Numbered from the stretch's first letter, positions 24,623 through 33,916 are shown. The stretch is DNA of 39,003 bases from Lachnospiraceae bacterium (GCA_014804695.1 JAAUZJ010000008.1:1-39003), one strand, 5' to 3'. The notes: a model not told the origin generated them from the sequence alone. Program-made: numbers and translations.

Positions 24623-25192
24623 TTATATACCTTTAACCTCGCTACTTGCATCTTTTAATCTTTTTGAAGTCTGTTTGGTTGCAAGTATTACAACTCGCTT
24701 CTTATGCTCTCTAAGATACTTTACTAATGATGTAAAGTCGCCATCTCGTGAAACAATGCAAAAAATGTCAACTTGCTTATTTTGCTCGAGCATTTTTTTA
24801 GCATCTTTTATAATTTTGTTATCAATTTTATTTTTTTCTGGGGAACCAGACATTAATATAGGTTTGAATCCGTACTTTTTTGCCTCTTGCTTCCATGAAC
24901 TTGTACTATTATCTTTCTGCATTGCATAATATCGTGCTTCAAATAGTTCCCCTATACGTTGGATTTGTCCATTAATTTTACCTGCATGAGAACTGCTTAT
25001 ATTTTCCGCATCTATGAATACTGCAAGATTTTTCTTTTTATGTACTCGATTAAATAAGCAATTATATTTGTATTCAACGTCATCATCGTCATAATAATCA
25101 TCGTCATCATAACTGTGGTGATTATATTCTTCTACCCAATCCCAGAAATAAGGATCTTGCATTTCCATATAAAGTTCTGCATCGTCGCTCAT
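24623..25192 (-). CDS. NYN domain protein (LabA/DUF88-like PIN-fold nuclease)
   Basis: 189 aa. After an unusual Asp/Tyr-rich segment (about residues 28-42) comes the NYN core: NLAVFIDAENIS with Asp61, KIDNKIIKD with Asp124, and CIVSRDGDFTSLV with Asp150 and Asp152. These are the acidic residues expected to hold metal for RNA cleavage. GGAGGT is six bases before the ATG. It ends at SSEVKGI, where relatives usually have a further strand, next to the decayed toxin copy, so its 3' end may have been altered. RNA processing or defence is possible but not shown. Confidence 0.8.
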   Translation of the reverse strand: MSDDAELYMEMQDPYFWDWVEEYNHHSYDDDDYYDDDDVEYKYNCLFNRVHKKKNLAVFIDAENISSSHAGKINGQIQRIGELFEARYYAMQKDNSTSSWKQEAKKYGFKPILMSGSPEKNKIDNKIIKDAKKMLEQNKQVDIFCIVSRDGDFTSLVKYLREHKKRVVILATKQTSKRLKDASSEVKGI

Positions 25193-25272
25193 ATTCTACC
25201 TCCACCAATCAATATAAACTGTGTTTATTAGAGTGCTTTTTTATTCGTAAAATTAGGTTTGTAAATAGGGTT

Positions 25273-25747
25273 CTACCCTTGTTTTCTTGTATACGTTACA
25301 TATGTGTAGGGAATTTCACCTTCAAATTTTTCGTTAATTTCTTTCACAAACTGTTCACTGTCAAAATGAGGAAAATATGTATCTCCTTCAATATTGCAAT
25401 CTATTTCGGTAATATACATTTTTTCTACTAACAGTAAGGCTTCTTCATATAACTTTGCTCCACCGGAAATGTATATATCTTTGTTTCCCGCCAACCTAAT
25501 TGCCTCATTTAACGATTTTGCGGTCAAACAATTTTCTCCATCAAAATTTGCTGTGTTAGATACAACAATAGTTGTCCTGTTTGGCAATGGCCTTCCTATT
25601 TCTTCATAAGAGCGTCTCCCCATAATAACGGCATTTTCTGTTGTCAATTCTTTAAAGCGTCTCTGTTCCCCTTTTATTTTCCAAGGAATGTGACCTTTAT
25701 TTCCAATTACTTGATTTTTTAGCATAAGCTACGATTAAAGCAATCAT
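25273..25747 (-). pseudogene. Dihydrofolate reductase, frameshifted near the N terminus
   Basis: The body (NQVIGNKGHIPWKI, VIMGRRSYEEIGRPLPNRT, IYISGGAKLYEEA, ITEIDCNIEGDTYFP) is a complete DHFR, the enzyme making tetrahydrofolate with NADPH and the target of trimethoprim. The expected start MIALIVAYAK is present from 25747 after GGAGGAAAAAG, but in a different frame. The shift lies in a 6-A run (plus-strand T run 25715-25720), and removing one A restores a 159-aa protein. An ATG at 25725 could start a protein lacking the first strand. A sequencing or assembly error is a real alternative. Confidence 0.8.
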
Positions 25748-25778
25748 ACTTTTTCCTCCAGATTGATAATTTTGTTAT

Positions 25779-26567
25779 TCATACTTTTCCTGCGTTATCA
25801 TAATTTCTATTCCGTACGATATATAAACCATATATTCCTAATAATAAATACACTGTTAAACAGGTGACTAATGCGATTGTGGGATATTGATTGCCTTTAG
25901 AAAAGCAAAACGGTATACCACACAAATCTACAATGAAATGTAGAATAATCGGTATCCATAGATTTTGGGTTTTAACATAAACTGCGCCAAAATAAACACC
26001 TAGTGCAGTAGCCCAGACAGCTTTACATATAATTGTTGTAAGCGGTTGACCAAGCGCACCGAAAATATGTCCAAATCCGAACAATACAGATGAAATGATA
26101 ATTGCGTATAATTCAGCATTGTTCCGCTTTCCAAGCCATTTTTCAATGATATTTTGCAATAATCCTCTCAAATAGAGTTCTTCCATTATTGCAACACCAA
26201 TATAATATACAATACCCTCTATTACAACTCTAAGTATTGTCGGTTCATTATCAAATGGCGTAAGCCCTATGCAAAAGGAAACTCCAACTATAAGTGTAGC
26301 TACAACCGCAGATATACCATATTTTTTTAGCCCGCTCCAAATGTTTTGTAATTGCATTCCGAAATTCCATTCTTTTATAATCGTTTTTTTGCATACAAAA
26401 CATAAAGCAAAGGCTATTATAAAATTTATCATTAAAGAAAAATATATGGGTTCTATATCCCTGATCTGTATATTACAGAATAATGCCGCAGGCAGTGCGG
26501 TCATCTCCATAAATGTCATTGTTATTGTCAATATAACTATACTGATTGATAAACGTTTGCTTATCAT
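25779..26567 (-). CDS. CPBP family intramembrane glutamic protease
   Basis: 262 aa with about eight membrane segments. The Abi/CAAX-like motifs are intact: MEELYLRG with Glu129, Glu130 and Arg134, FGFGHI with His167, and LHFIVD with His210 and Asp214. Family members cleave proteins within the membrane, and some protect against bacteriocins. GTGAGG stands eight bases before the ATG. It lies 31 bases upstream of the DHFR gene on the same strand, so the two are probably transcribed together. Confidence 0.88.
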   Translation of the reverse strand: MISKRLSISIVILTITMTFMEMTALPAALFCNIQIRDIEPIYFSLMINFIIAFALCFVCKKTIIKEWNFGMQLQNIWSGLKKYGISAVVATLIVGVSFCIGLTPFDNEPTILRVVIEGIVYYIGVAIMEELYLRGLLQNIIEKWLGKRNNAELYAIIISSVLFGFGHIFGALGQPLTTIICKAVWATALGVYFGAVYVKTQNLWIPIILHFIVDLCGIPFCFSKGNQYPTIALVTCLTVYLLLGIYGLYIVRNRNYDNAGKV

Positions 26568-26706
26568 AACTTATCCTCACTGATTTTTATGTTACTTAAA
26601 ATAATATCATAACTCTGGATTGGTTTTCAAATATATTGCATTATGAGTTTGATACATAAATATTTCTTGCTGGAATGATTTACTTTTATTGCTTCTGTGG
26701 CTGTGA

Positions 26707-26712
26707 TATAAT
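26707..26712 (+). promoter_or_regulatory. Extended -10 element before the phosphoesterase gene
   Basis: TGATATAAT places TATAAT at 26707-26712 with the extended TG. No good -35 is seen. It lies 28 bases from the start codon. Confidence 0.5.
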
Positions 26713-26739
26713 AAGGCAAATCAGAACTTAGGAAGGGTA

Positions 26740-27612
26740 ATGAGTATGCTGAATATAGCAGTATTATCAGATATACATGGCAATTATGTTGCTTTACATA
26801 AATGTTTGGATTATGCGACAAATTTAGGAATAGATACTTTCATTTTTCTTGGAGATTATCTTGGTGAACTGGCATACCCCCAAAAAACAATGGATATCCT
26901 ATATTCCGTAAATGAAAAGTATAAATGTTTTTTTATTAAAGGAAATAAGGAAGATTATTGGATAAATTATGAGAAATCTCCGAAAGGTTGGAATGAATAT
27001 GATTCAACTACAGGCAGTCTTTATTATACATATCAGAACTTAAATGAAAAAGATTTACAATTTTTTAAATCTCTTTCGCATAAAGAAGAACTTGAATTTG
27101 AAAGTTTGTTGCCAATAACGATTTGCCATGGTTCACCCCGAAAGGTAAATGAAAAATTGTTGCCGTATAATGAAAATACATTTCTGATTATGGAAGATAA
27201 TTCCAGTGATTATATTTTATGCGGACATACCCATATACAAGGTATAATAGAGCATAATAGAAAAATGGTGATTAACCCCGGCTCGGTAGGCGTTTCAATG
27301 CATAGTAATGGCAAGGCACAATTTATGATATTGAAAGGCATGCAAGATATGTGGGACTATGAGTTTGTCAGCTTGGAATATAATATAGAGGAAGTCATTG
27401 CAGATCTGCATTCTTCAGGATTAAGTAAAAAAGCCCCATATTGGTGTAAAATATCAGAAAACTTATTGAGAACAGGTAAAATATCGCATGGTACGGTCTT
27501 AGCAAGGGCGATGGCAATATGTAAGGATAAATTTGGAGAATGTAACTGGCCAAATGTACCGGAAGAATGTTGGAAACAAGCAGTGAAAGAAATTTTTGTT
27601 GACATTGCCTGA
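26740..27612 (+). CDS. Metallophosphoesterase family protein
   Basis: 290 aa. The calcineurin-like motifs are in order: LSDIHGN (Asp11, His13), FLGDYLGE, IKGNKEDYW, ICHGSPR and CGHTHIQG (His and His), which bind two metal ions. The last third (about 205-290) is extra and unrecognised. GGAAGGG precedes the start; ATG at 26746 is a close alternative. It probably hydrolyses a phosphodiester or phosphomonoester in the cytoplasm. It stands alone between a divergent CPBP gene and a VOC gene. Confidence 0.85.
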   Translation: MSMLNIAVLSDIHGNYVALHKCLDYATNLGIDTFIFLGDYLGELAYPQKTMDILYSVNEKYKCFFIKGNKEDYWINYEKSPKGWNEYDSTTGSLYYTYQNLNEKDLQFFKSLSHKEELEFESLLPITICHGSPRKVNEKLLPYNENTFLIMEDNSSDYILCGHTHIQGIIEHNRKMVINPGSVGVSMHSNGKAQFMILKGMQDMWDYEFVSLEYNIEEVIADLHSSGLSKKAPYWCKISENLLRTGKISHGTVLARAMAICKDKFGECNWPNVPEECWKQAVKEIFVDIA

Positions 27613-27719
27613 AATAAATTCTCATTAGACTTTGCATAAAGCCGTTTTGTATTGTGCGATTACTCTATATAAAGTAGAATAATATATTAAGAATTTAAAT
27701 TTATAGAAGGAGATTAAAG

Positions 27720-28142
27720 ATGCAGATTGTACCTACGCTAAATTTTGGAGGGAATTGCCGGGAAGCGATTCAAATGTATGCAAAGGCATTTAATGGAAAG
27801 ATTAGCTGTCTGATTACATATGGAGAAGCGAATGACCCTGAATTCAATCCATTGCTTAAAGAAAATCAAATAGAATATATATACCATTCGGAACTTGTAC
27901 TGGGCAATCAAAGAATCATTATGAGCGACCAGGTGGATATTGAATTTCAAACGTGTTATTCAAATTTCCTCACTGTTATGTATGATACTAAAGAAGAAGT
28001 GCAAAGAGCATATGAAATCATGAAAGAAGGAAGTAAGACAATATATCAACTTGAAGCCACACCATACAGTTCCTGCCGGGTTGTTTTTGTTGATAAGTTT
28101 GGAATTCGTTGGGGAATAATGACCGAGCAAACAGAGCAATGA
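27720..28142 (+). CDS. VOC family protein (PhnB-like glyoxalase fold)
   Basis: 140 aa with the PhnB-like start VPTLNFGGNCREAIQMYAKA and the end VVFVDKFGIRWGIMTE. AAGGAG is eight bases before the ATG. Members fold like glyoxalase or bleomycin-resistance proteins; most have no known substrate. It is a single gene with a 107-base upstream region that holds AT-rich promoter-like sequence but no clear -35/-10 pair. Confidence 0.85.
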   Translation: MQIVPTLNFGGNCREAIQMYAKAFNGKISCLITYGEANDPEFNPLLKENQIEYIYHSELVLGNQRIIMSDQVDIEFQTCYSNFLTVMYDTKEEVQRAYEIMKEGSKTIYQLEATPYSSCRVVFVDKFGIRWGIMTEQTEQ

Positions 28143-28180
28143 AATCCAGTTTGCTGCAACAGTGTTTAAAAAATGGCACT

Positions 28181-28666
28181 TCAATGAGGTGATATTTTTA
28201 ATTGTTTCTCAATAACGACCATGTACTCTTCATTATCTCCAATCATTTCTACAGATATTTTATCAACATAAGAAGCAAACAAACAATCCATATCTTTTAT
28301 TTCTTCATAAGCCTGTTCTAGCTCAAAACTGTCTTTGAACTTTCCAACTGTCATGTGAGGCAAATAGGCTGAACTTGCATCAAATTTATGAAATTCGTTA
28401 TCATATAGCAAATTATGTATTTTAATAATTTCATTCTGGCCTTTTATAACATTCAAAAACAAATAATTCCCAAAGATATCCTCGCATTTGCTAAAGCCTT
28501 GTAATTCTATTTTAAATGGCTCTATGCCAGTTAATCTCTCATTGAAACCCGTTCCAATGCTTATGAAAAGGCTATCAACAGTAAAATCAACAACGTGTTC
28601 AAGCGTGTTCAAAATATTTGAAAGCAAAAAAATGGGGAAACCTAGTAAAATCAAGGTTTCCCACAC
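28181..28666 (-). pseudogene. Truncated 2H phosphoesterase (2'-5' RNA ligase-like)
   Basis: The frame keeps the second half of a 2H protein: GIEPFKIELQGFSKCED, NYLFLNVIKGQNEI and the second active-site motif PHMTVGKF. The first HxT motif is missing. Upstream of about 28612 the frame runs straight into the terminator of the tRNA-Leu gene, so the real N terminus has been cut away. The GTG at 28666 lies inside that terminator and cannot be a genuine start. The break beside a tRNA 3' end suggests a past integration or excision. Confidence 0.65.
28626..28662 (-). terminator. Terminator of the tRNA-Leu(AAG) gene
   Basis: On the minus strand GGGAAACC and GGTTTCCC form an 8-bp stem (28662-28655 and 28642-28635), followed by a 7-T run at 28632-28626. 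Confidence 0.8.
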
Positions 28667-28676
28667 TTTAAACTAC

Positions 28677-28760
28677 TGCGGAAGATGGGACTTGAACCCA
28701 CACGACCTAACGGTCACAAGATCCTTAGTCTTGCTCGTCTGCCAGTTCCGACACTTCCGC
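28677..28760 (-). tRNA. tRNA-Leu (anticodon AAG)
   Basis: 84 bases without encoded CCA. The acceptor stem is GCGGAAG/CTTCCGC with discriminator A, the D arm is TCG...CGA, and the anticodon stem CAAGA/TCTTG encloses CTAAGGA. A long variable arm (TGACC/GGTCG) marks a class II leucine tRNA, and the T arm has GTTCAAGT. The A at position 34 would normally be changed to inosine. Confidence 0.93.
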
Positions 28761-28782
28761 ATGTATTCACAACACAAGTTAT

Positions 28783-28811
28783 ATCTTACTATTGCATTGA
28801 AAAAAAGTCAA
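28783..28811 (-). promoter_or_regulatory. Promoter of tRNA-Leu(AAG)
   Basis: On the minus strand TTGACT (28811-28806), a 17-base spacer and TAAGAT (28788-28783) lie 23 bases before the tRNA. The remaining sequence up to 28976 holds no supported gene; a short tail reading AKHIADTFAKELR then stop at about 28931 is unassigned. Confidence 0.5.
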
Positions 28812-28976
28812 TACATTTTTTTAAAATCATTTCATTTTGTTGACATTGCAATAAGGCTGTAGTAGTCTGTGGAAAGAGGGGACGTACCGGCAAAGCATAT
28901 TGCTGATACATTTGCCAAAGAGTTGAGGTGAAGCGGTAAAAATGAAAAATAAATCTGATTCTGAAAGGAAAAAGCA

Positions 28977-29459
28977 ATGAGTATAGAAATCGTTCAGGGC
29001 TATGAACACCCACAGGAAATAGGCATGTTATTTTCAGAATACACAAATATGTTAATAGAAAATGACAATATGATTCAAAAATACCTTAACATTCAACATT
29101 ATGATGAAGAAATAAAACATTTGGAAACAAAATACGGTCTTCCTTACGGACGGTTGTATCTGGCTTATTATGATGGAGAAGCAGCAGGCTGTATCGGGCT
29201 GAGAAAAATTGATGAACAGAATTGCGAAATGAAGCGTTACTATGTAAGGCCTGAATTTAGAGGGAAAAAGATTGGAAATCAGCTTATTCAGCAAATTATA
29301 ACAGACGCAAAAGAAATTGGCTACTCTTATATGCTGTTGGACACACTTCCTTTTTTAGAGAATGCAATTTTTGTGTATAAAAAATTCGGATTTTATGAAA
29401 TAGAATGTTATAACGACAGCCCAATGAGCACATCTATATACATGAAATTAGATTTATGA
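28977..29459 (+). CDS. GNAT family N-acetyltransferase
   Basis: 160 aa. The acetyl-CoA binding block YYVRPEFRGKKIGNQLIQ (R-x-x-G-x-G/I pattern) lies near residues 88-105. GYSYMLLDTLPFLENAIFVY and KKFGFYEIECY complete the fold. AAAGGAAA precedes the ATG. The substrate is unknown; the N terminus resembles small GNATs that acetylate amino-group metabolites. Confidence 0.88.
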   Translation: MSIEIVQGYEHPQEIGMLFSEYTNMLIENDNMIQKYLNIQHYDEEIKHLETKYGLPYGRLYLAYYDGEAAGCIGLRKIDEQNCEMKRYYVRPEFRGKKIGNQLIQQIITDAKEIGYSYMLLDTLPFLENAIFVYKKFGFYEIECYNDSPMSTSIYMKLDL

Positions 29460-29503
29460 TATCTTGTTGAAAATTAGATTTGCGATTTCCCTTTTGCTCT
29501 TCA

Positions 29504-29532
29504 TTGTATTAGAAATTGACTTGTGATATAAT
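29504..29532 (+). promoter_or_regulatory. Promoter for the membrane protein/YbaK-like pair
   Basis: TTGTAT (29504-29509), a 17-base spacer and TATAAT (29527-29532) with an extended TG lie 95 bases before the start codon at 29627. Confidence 0.6.
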
Positions 29533-29626
29533 TCTTATGTTAAAAAATGGCAATAAGAACGAATATTATGTGGCAGCAGGATGCAGAAATTAGTCGCAAA
29601 ACCGTTTGGTTGGTTTAGGAGTGTAG

Positions 29627-31201
29627 ATGAAAAAAGACAGTGGCAATAAGATGACTATATTAAGAGCAGCTGATAAGTGTGCGAATTTTTTGTACAAGTT
29701 TATCACACCTGCGAATCTGTTATTCTTTTTTATAATCCTATATGTGGCAAGTCTGATTCCGTTGCTTTGGATAGGGTGCTATAATTATCCGGTTGCGGAT
29801 GATTATACATTCGGCGCAGCATGCAGAAATGTCTGGATGGAAAGTCACTCCGTAATAGCAGTGATTATGCGCGCCGCGACGCGGGCATGGGAGTATTATC
29901 TGAACTGGGCTGGCTGCATGTCATCGTCTTTTTTTATGGCTCTGCAGCCGGGGGTGTTTGGAGAAAGCCTGTATAAGATTACACCGTTTCTGATGATAGG
30001 AATTACAAGCATTAGCGTGGTATTTTTCATGCGGGCAGTATTTATCAAATTTTTAAAAGGAAATTCGTATCTCGTTTACAGTATTACCGTTTTTATGCTT
30101 TTTGTAATGATACAGTGTATGCCGGAACCGGCGGAAGGTCTGTTTTGGTACAATGGTTCATTACATTATACATTTATGAACGGAATTTCGTTGTTTTTAT
30201 ATGGTACACTTATATCGGCTTTGTTGGAAAAAAATGTACACAGAAAACGGAGAATTTTCATAATATCCGCAATTCTTGGCTTTATAGCCGGCATGGGTAA
30301 TTTTATGACGGCACTAAACGTAGGAATTGTTTTGGCATTACTAATACTTGCCCTTGTTATCGGGAAAAAGTTCAAAGAACAGCGGTTTATTATAGTTCCG
30401 GCCGTAGTTTCCTACTTCGCATTTATAATCAACGTGACAGCTCCGGGAAATGCAGTGAGAGCGGCAACGTCAAACGGCATGAATCCGATTAAGGCAATCT
30501 TTGCCTCTTTTTATTATGTACTCGATTACTGCCTTGGAGATTGGTCCGGCTGGGTAGTGCTTATATTTGTCATTGTAACTGCGACTTTATTCTGGAATGT
30601 ATCTAAAGGAGTGGAATTCAACTTCTCATATCCGTTATTTGTAGTAGCATTGAATTACTGCATCCTTGCCGCAATGATTACACCGCCTCTATACGGAAGC
30701 GGTAACATAGAGGCCGGAAGGATTAAGTCATTGATTTATATTATGTATATACTCTTGCTGACGCTTACGGTATGCTACGTAACCGGATGGGCACAGAAAA
30801 GACTGGAAGGGGCAGGGATTGCTGCAGTCAAAGCATCAAAGGAAGTTGCCCTATCCCCTAATTCCAAAGCAGCAGTGGCAGCCTGCATAGCGTTCTTGTT
30901 TGTCGGTTCCGTTCTTTGCGTAATTCCAAACCCGGAATACTATACTTTCAGCATGGCAGCGGTTGACATAATAAACGGAAATGCCAAAACGTATGCCGAA
31001 GCAATGCAGGAGCGAATAGAAATATATAATAATTCAGCCGGTATGGATGTAGAAGTTGAGCCATTGCCCGTAAAACCTAGACTTCTATGCACATCGGACA
31101 TTTCCGATGACAGTGAAGACTGGATAAATTTAGGGGTTTGCCGATTTTATGGCCTTAATTCGGTGAGCCTCTCGCAATCGTCTGCAACAAATACACAGTG
31201 A
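29627..31201 (+). CDS. Polytopic membrane protein, DUF6056-like
   Basis: 524 aa with about eleven hydrophobic segments. After the first membrane helix comes YPVADDYTFG, then AWEYYLNWAGCMSSSFFMAL and a PAEGLFWYNGSLHYTF motif. This layout (acidic pair in the first outer loop, many helices) is like GT-C-type glycosyltransferases and the DUF6056 family. It may transfer sugars from lipid carriers, but this is inference. TTAGGAG precedes the ATG. The last 70 residues are soluble and probably outside. It is 13 bases upstream of the YbaK-like gene, in one operon. Confidence 0.6.
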   Translation: MKKDSGNKMTILRAADKCANFLYKFITPANLLFFFIILYVASLIPLLWIGCYNYPVADDYTFGAACRNVWMESHSVIAVIMRAATRAWEYYLNWAGCMSSSFFMALQPGVFGESLYKITPFLMIGITSISVVFFMRAVFIKFLKGNSYLVYSITVFMLFVMIQCMPEPAEGLFWYNGSLHYTFMNGISLFLYGTLISALLEKNVHRKRRIFIISAILGFIAGMGNFMTALNVGIVLALLILALVIGKKFKEQRFIIVPAVVSYFAFIINVTAPGNAVRAATSNGMNPIKAIFASFYYVLDYCLGDWSGWVVLIFVIVTATLFWNVSKGVEFNFSYPLFVVALNYCILAAMITPPLYGSGNIEAGRIKSLIYIMYILLLTLTVCYVTGWAQKRLEGAGIAAVKASKEVALSPNSKAAVAACIAFLFVGSVLCVIPNPEYYTFSMAAVDIINGNAKTYAEAMQERIEIYNNSAGMDVEVEPLPVKPRLLCTSDISDDSEDWINLGVCRFYGLNSVSLSQSSATNTQ

Positions 31202-31214
31202 GGAGTGACCAAAA

Positions 31215-31688
31215 ATGTCAATTGAAAGAGTAAGAACCTATTTTAAACAATACGATATGGAGAACCGCATACAAGAATTCGACGTATCCAGCGCAACAGT
31301 AGAACTTGCAGCCAAAGCGCTAAACTGCGAGCCGAAAAGAATCGCCAAAACGCTGTCTTTTATGCTGAACGGACAAGCAATTTTGATCGTTACTGCAGGT
31401 GACGCCAAAATCGATAATCACAAGTATAAGGAAAAATTTTGCGCCAAAGCGAAGATGCTTTCCGCTGATGAGGTGGAAACACTTGTGGGCCATGCGGTGG
31501 GCGGCGTATGTCCTTTTGGGATAAACGAGGGAATAGAGGTATATCTTGATGAGTCGCTCAAGCGTTTTGACACGGTTTTTCCGGCATGTGGGAGCAGCAA
31601 TAGTGCAATTGAACTTTCTCCTCAGGAATTGGAAAAGTATTCCGGTTTCAGTGAGTGGGTTGATGTATGTAAGGAATGGTTTACATAA
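31215..31688 (+). CDS. YbaK/EbsC family protein (aminoacyl-tRNA deacylase-like)
   Basis: 157 aa. Family blocks: AAKALNCEPKRIAKTLSFML, the Lys in DNHKYKEKF, VGGVCPFG, and YLDESLKRFDTVFPACGSSN. Relatives hydrolyse mischarged tRNA such as Cys- or Ala-tRNA-Pro. GGAGTG lies about ten bases before the ATG. It follows the membrane protein gene and precedes the chemoreceptor by 112 bases. Confidence 0.88.
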   Translation: MSIERVRTYFKQYDMENRIQEFDVSSATVELAAKALNCEPKRIAKTLSFMLNGQAILIVTAGDAKIDNHKYKEKFCAKAKMLSADEVETLVGHAVGGVCPFGINEGIEVYLDESLKRFDTVFPACGSSNSAIELSPQELEKYSGFSEWVDVCKEWFT

Positions 31689-31800
31689 TTAACCATAAAT
31701 TGTCAATTTTTGTCCTATAAATTAGTAAAAAGATATTTAAAAAATTGTCTATAAGTACTATAATTATTATATTGTAAAAAGCTGGTAAGGGGCAATAAAA

Positions 31801-33633
31801 ATGAGTAATGAAAATGTTGTAAATGAAGCAGAAAATGAAGTGACTTCGAAACGTTCAACAAGTATTGCATTTGTTATTGTGGCAATTGTTTTTTCAATGG
31901 TTGCGATAACTGTAATAGTTCTTGGGGCTCTGGGTATTTCTTTTTTGAAAAAATCCATGAACGAAGATATTGCTACATATGAGGAAACCATGTACGATGG
32001 CTACAAAATGGAAATTAAGTCGGAAATTCAGGCAGCGATTTCCATTGTACAGTCATATTATGATCTTGGGCAATCAGGAGAATTGCCTGAGGAAGAGGCA
32101 AAACATGCGGCTGCGGAATCAATCCGTAATATGCGTTATCGTGACGACGGTTCAGGTTATATGTGGATTGACGATACCGATTATAATCTGGTCATGCATC
32201 CGATCCTTCCGGAGCAGGAAGGGAATAACCGCTATGACCTTACAGATCAGAATGGTATTAAAATCATTCAGAATATAATGGCCTCTGCAAATGCAGGCGG
32301 CGGCTATAATGAGTTTTATTTTACCAAAGCAGACGGTGTGACAGTAGCGCTTAAGCTTGCTTATTCCGAGAAGTTTGAGCCTTGGAACTGGGTAATAACA
32401 ACAGGTAATTATATAGATGATATGAGTGTGGAAATAGATGCAAAGAAGGCAGATATTCAGAAGCAGTTTTCACAGATGCTGATTGCGTATGCAGTGAGTA
32501 TTGTTATAATTATAATTGTAGTTCTTGTAATAGCGATTTTTATGGCAGGACGGCTTGCAAGAGGAATTCGCAGGGTAGAGCTGGATTTACATAAAATAGA
32601 GAACGGAGATCTGTCATTTGAAATCGATCCAAGATTGCTCAACCGTACAGACGAAATAGGTAAAATTGCCAACTCTCTTGATATGGTTAAGCAGTCATTA
32701 ATGGGTATTATCGGAGATATCAGCCGTTCCAGTGAAGAACTTACGAGAAGCAGTGAAGATTTCTCTGAAAAATTCAGCAGTATTACAATAAGTATCCAGG
32801 ACACCAATCAGGCAATTGAAGATATGGCAAAAGGTACTACAAGTCTTGCGCAGGAAACCGAAGTTGTTAATGAGAAGGTTCAGGAACTTGGTGATGTTAT
32901 TGATATAGAAAAAGACGAGATGGATAAGTTGGAAAGTTCAGTTGATACGATGATGAAGTATTCTGACGGAGCTTCTAAGAGTATTGATAAGCTTTATGAA
33001 ATTACCGAAATTACGACTAATGCCATTCAGGTGGTATCTGAACAGACTAAGCAAACCAGTGAATCAGCGGTAAATATTAATAATATGGTAGAGATTATTA
33101 AGAGCATGGCTTCACAGACTAATCTTCTATCCCTGAATGCAAGTATTGAATCTGCCCGCGCAGGGGAAGCAGGAAAGGGATTTGCGGTAGTTGCGGGAGA
33201 GATTCGTGCTCTGGCTGAAAAATCTGCAGAAAGCGCAGCTGAAATTGAAAGCGTTGTAAGAGGGCTTACGACGAATGTTGAGACTTCTACCAATAGGATG
33301 GAAGAAGTAATTAATAACGTAATGGAGCAGCAAAGACAGCTTGAGGAAACAAGGGATGCATTCGATAATTTATACAAAGAAATCAATGTGGTTGATGATG
33401 TTGCTAAGATTATCGGAAGTCAGACGGATGTACTGAATAAACTCAAGGTTGTTGTGGCAGATTCCGTATCTAACCTTGGAAGTGTTGCTGAAGAAAATTC
33501 AGCCTCTGCACAGGAGACAAGTGCAAGTATGCAGCTTGTTGCAGACTCTATTCAGGATTGCAATAATGATACGCAGAAACTGCTGGAGCTTAGCGACGAA
33601 CAGAGCGAGAAGACACATAGATTTAAGCTTTAA
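31801..33633 (+). CDS. Methyl-accepting chemotaxis protein with Cache sensor
   Basis: 610 aa. A cytoplasmic start (about 1-18) is followed by membrane helix 1 (about 20-48), an outer Cache_2-type sensor (about 50-215, with [18 protein letters not shown] and [14 protein letters not shown]), and membrane helix 2 (about 222-247). HAMP (about 248-300) and a long signalling coiled coil follow, with the hairpin tip [20 protein letters not shown]. It should bind a small molecule outside the cell and control CheA. No chemotaxis or flagellar genes lie in the window. AAGGGG precedes the ATG. Confidence 0.92.
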   Translation: MSNENVVNEAENEVTSKRSTSIAFVIVAIVFSMVAITVIVLGALGISFLKKSMNEDIATYEETMYDGYKMEIKSEIQAAISIVQSYYDLGQSGELPEEEAKHAAAESIRNMRYRDDGSGYMWIDDTDYNLVMHPILPEQEGNNRYDLTDQNGIKIIQNIMASANAGGGYNEFYFTKADGVTVALKLAYSEKFEPWNWVITTGNYIDDMSVEIDAKKADIQKQFSQMLIAYAVSIVIIIIVVLVIAIFMAGRLARGIRRVELDLHKIENGDLSFEIDPRLLNRTDEIGKIANSLDMVKQSLMGIIGDISRSSEELTRSSEDFSEKFSSITISIQDTNQAIEDMAKGTTSLAQETEVVNEKVQELGDVIDIEKDEMDKLESSVDTMMKYSDGASKSIDKLYEITEITTNAIQVVSEQTKQTSESAVNINNMVEIIKSMASQTNLLSLNASIESARAGEAGKGFAVVAGEIRALAEKSAESAAEIESVVRGLTTNVETSTNRMEEVINNVMEQQRQLEETRDAFDNLYKEINVVDDVAKIIGSQTDVLNKLKVVVADSVSNLGSVAEENSASAQETSASMQLVADSIQDCNNDTQKLLELSDEQSEKTHRFKL

Positions 33634-33657
33634 TCTCAACTTTATTTGAAAAGGGAC

Positions 33658-33686
33658 TTGACATAAGCGTCTAAAGAAGTTACAAT
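33658..33686 (+). promoter_or_regulatory. Promoter of tRNA-Leu(CAG)
   Basis: TTGACA (33658-33663), a 17-base spacer and TACAAT (33681-33686) sit 11 bases before the tRNA. Confidence 0.75.
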
Positions 33687-33697
33687 ATCATTTGTTC

Positions 33698-33781
33698 GCA
33701 GGAATGGCGGAATTGGCAGACGCGCACGGTTCAGGTCCGTGTGATAGCAATATCATGAGGGTTCAAGTCCCTTTTCCTGCA
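33698..33781 (+). tRNA. tRNA-Leu (anticodon CAG)
   Basis: 84 bases without CCA. Acceptor GCAGGAA/TTCCTGC plus A, D arm GCG...CGC, anticodon stem CACGG/CCGTG around TTCAGGT, a long variable arm, and T arm with GTTCAAGT. Reads CTG codons. Confidence 0.95.
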
Positions 33782-33786
33782 CGTGG

Positions 33787-33837
33787 ATATAGTCTTTTTC
33801 TGTTAGGTTTAATAACAAGAAGAAGGCTATATTTTTT
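33787..33837 (+). terminator. Terminator of tRNA-Leu(CAG)
   Basis: ATATAGTC (33787-33794) pairs with GGCTATAT (33825-33832), extended by U-rich/A-rich pairing inward, followed by a T run to 33837. Confidence 0.7.
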
Positions 33838-33887
33838 ATGGAAAAATATGAAAGAAGTTTAAACAATAAAAACCACCAATGATATAA

Positions 33888-33916
33888 TTGCTTTTTAAAT
33901 ACAAGTGTGATAAAAT
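33888..33916 (+). promoter_or_regulatory. Possible promoter of the GerMN lipoprotein gene
   Basis: TTGCTT (33888-33893), a 17-base spacer and TAAAAT (33911-33916) with a TG before it lie 51 bases before the start codon. Confidence 0.45.
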
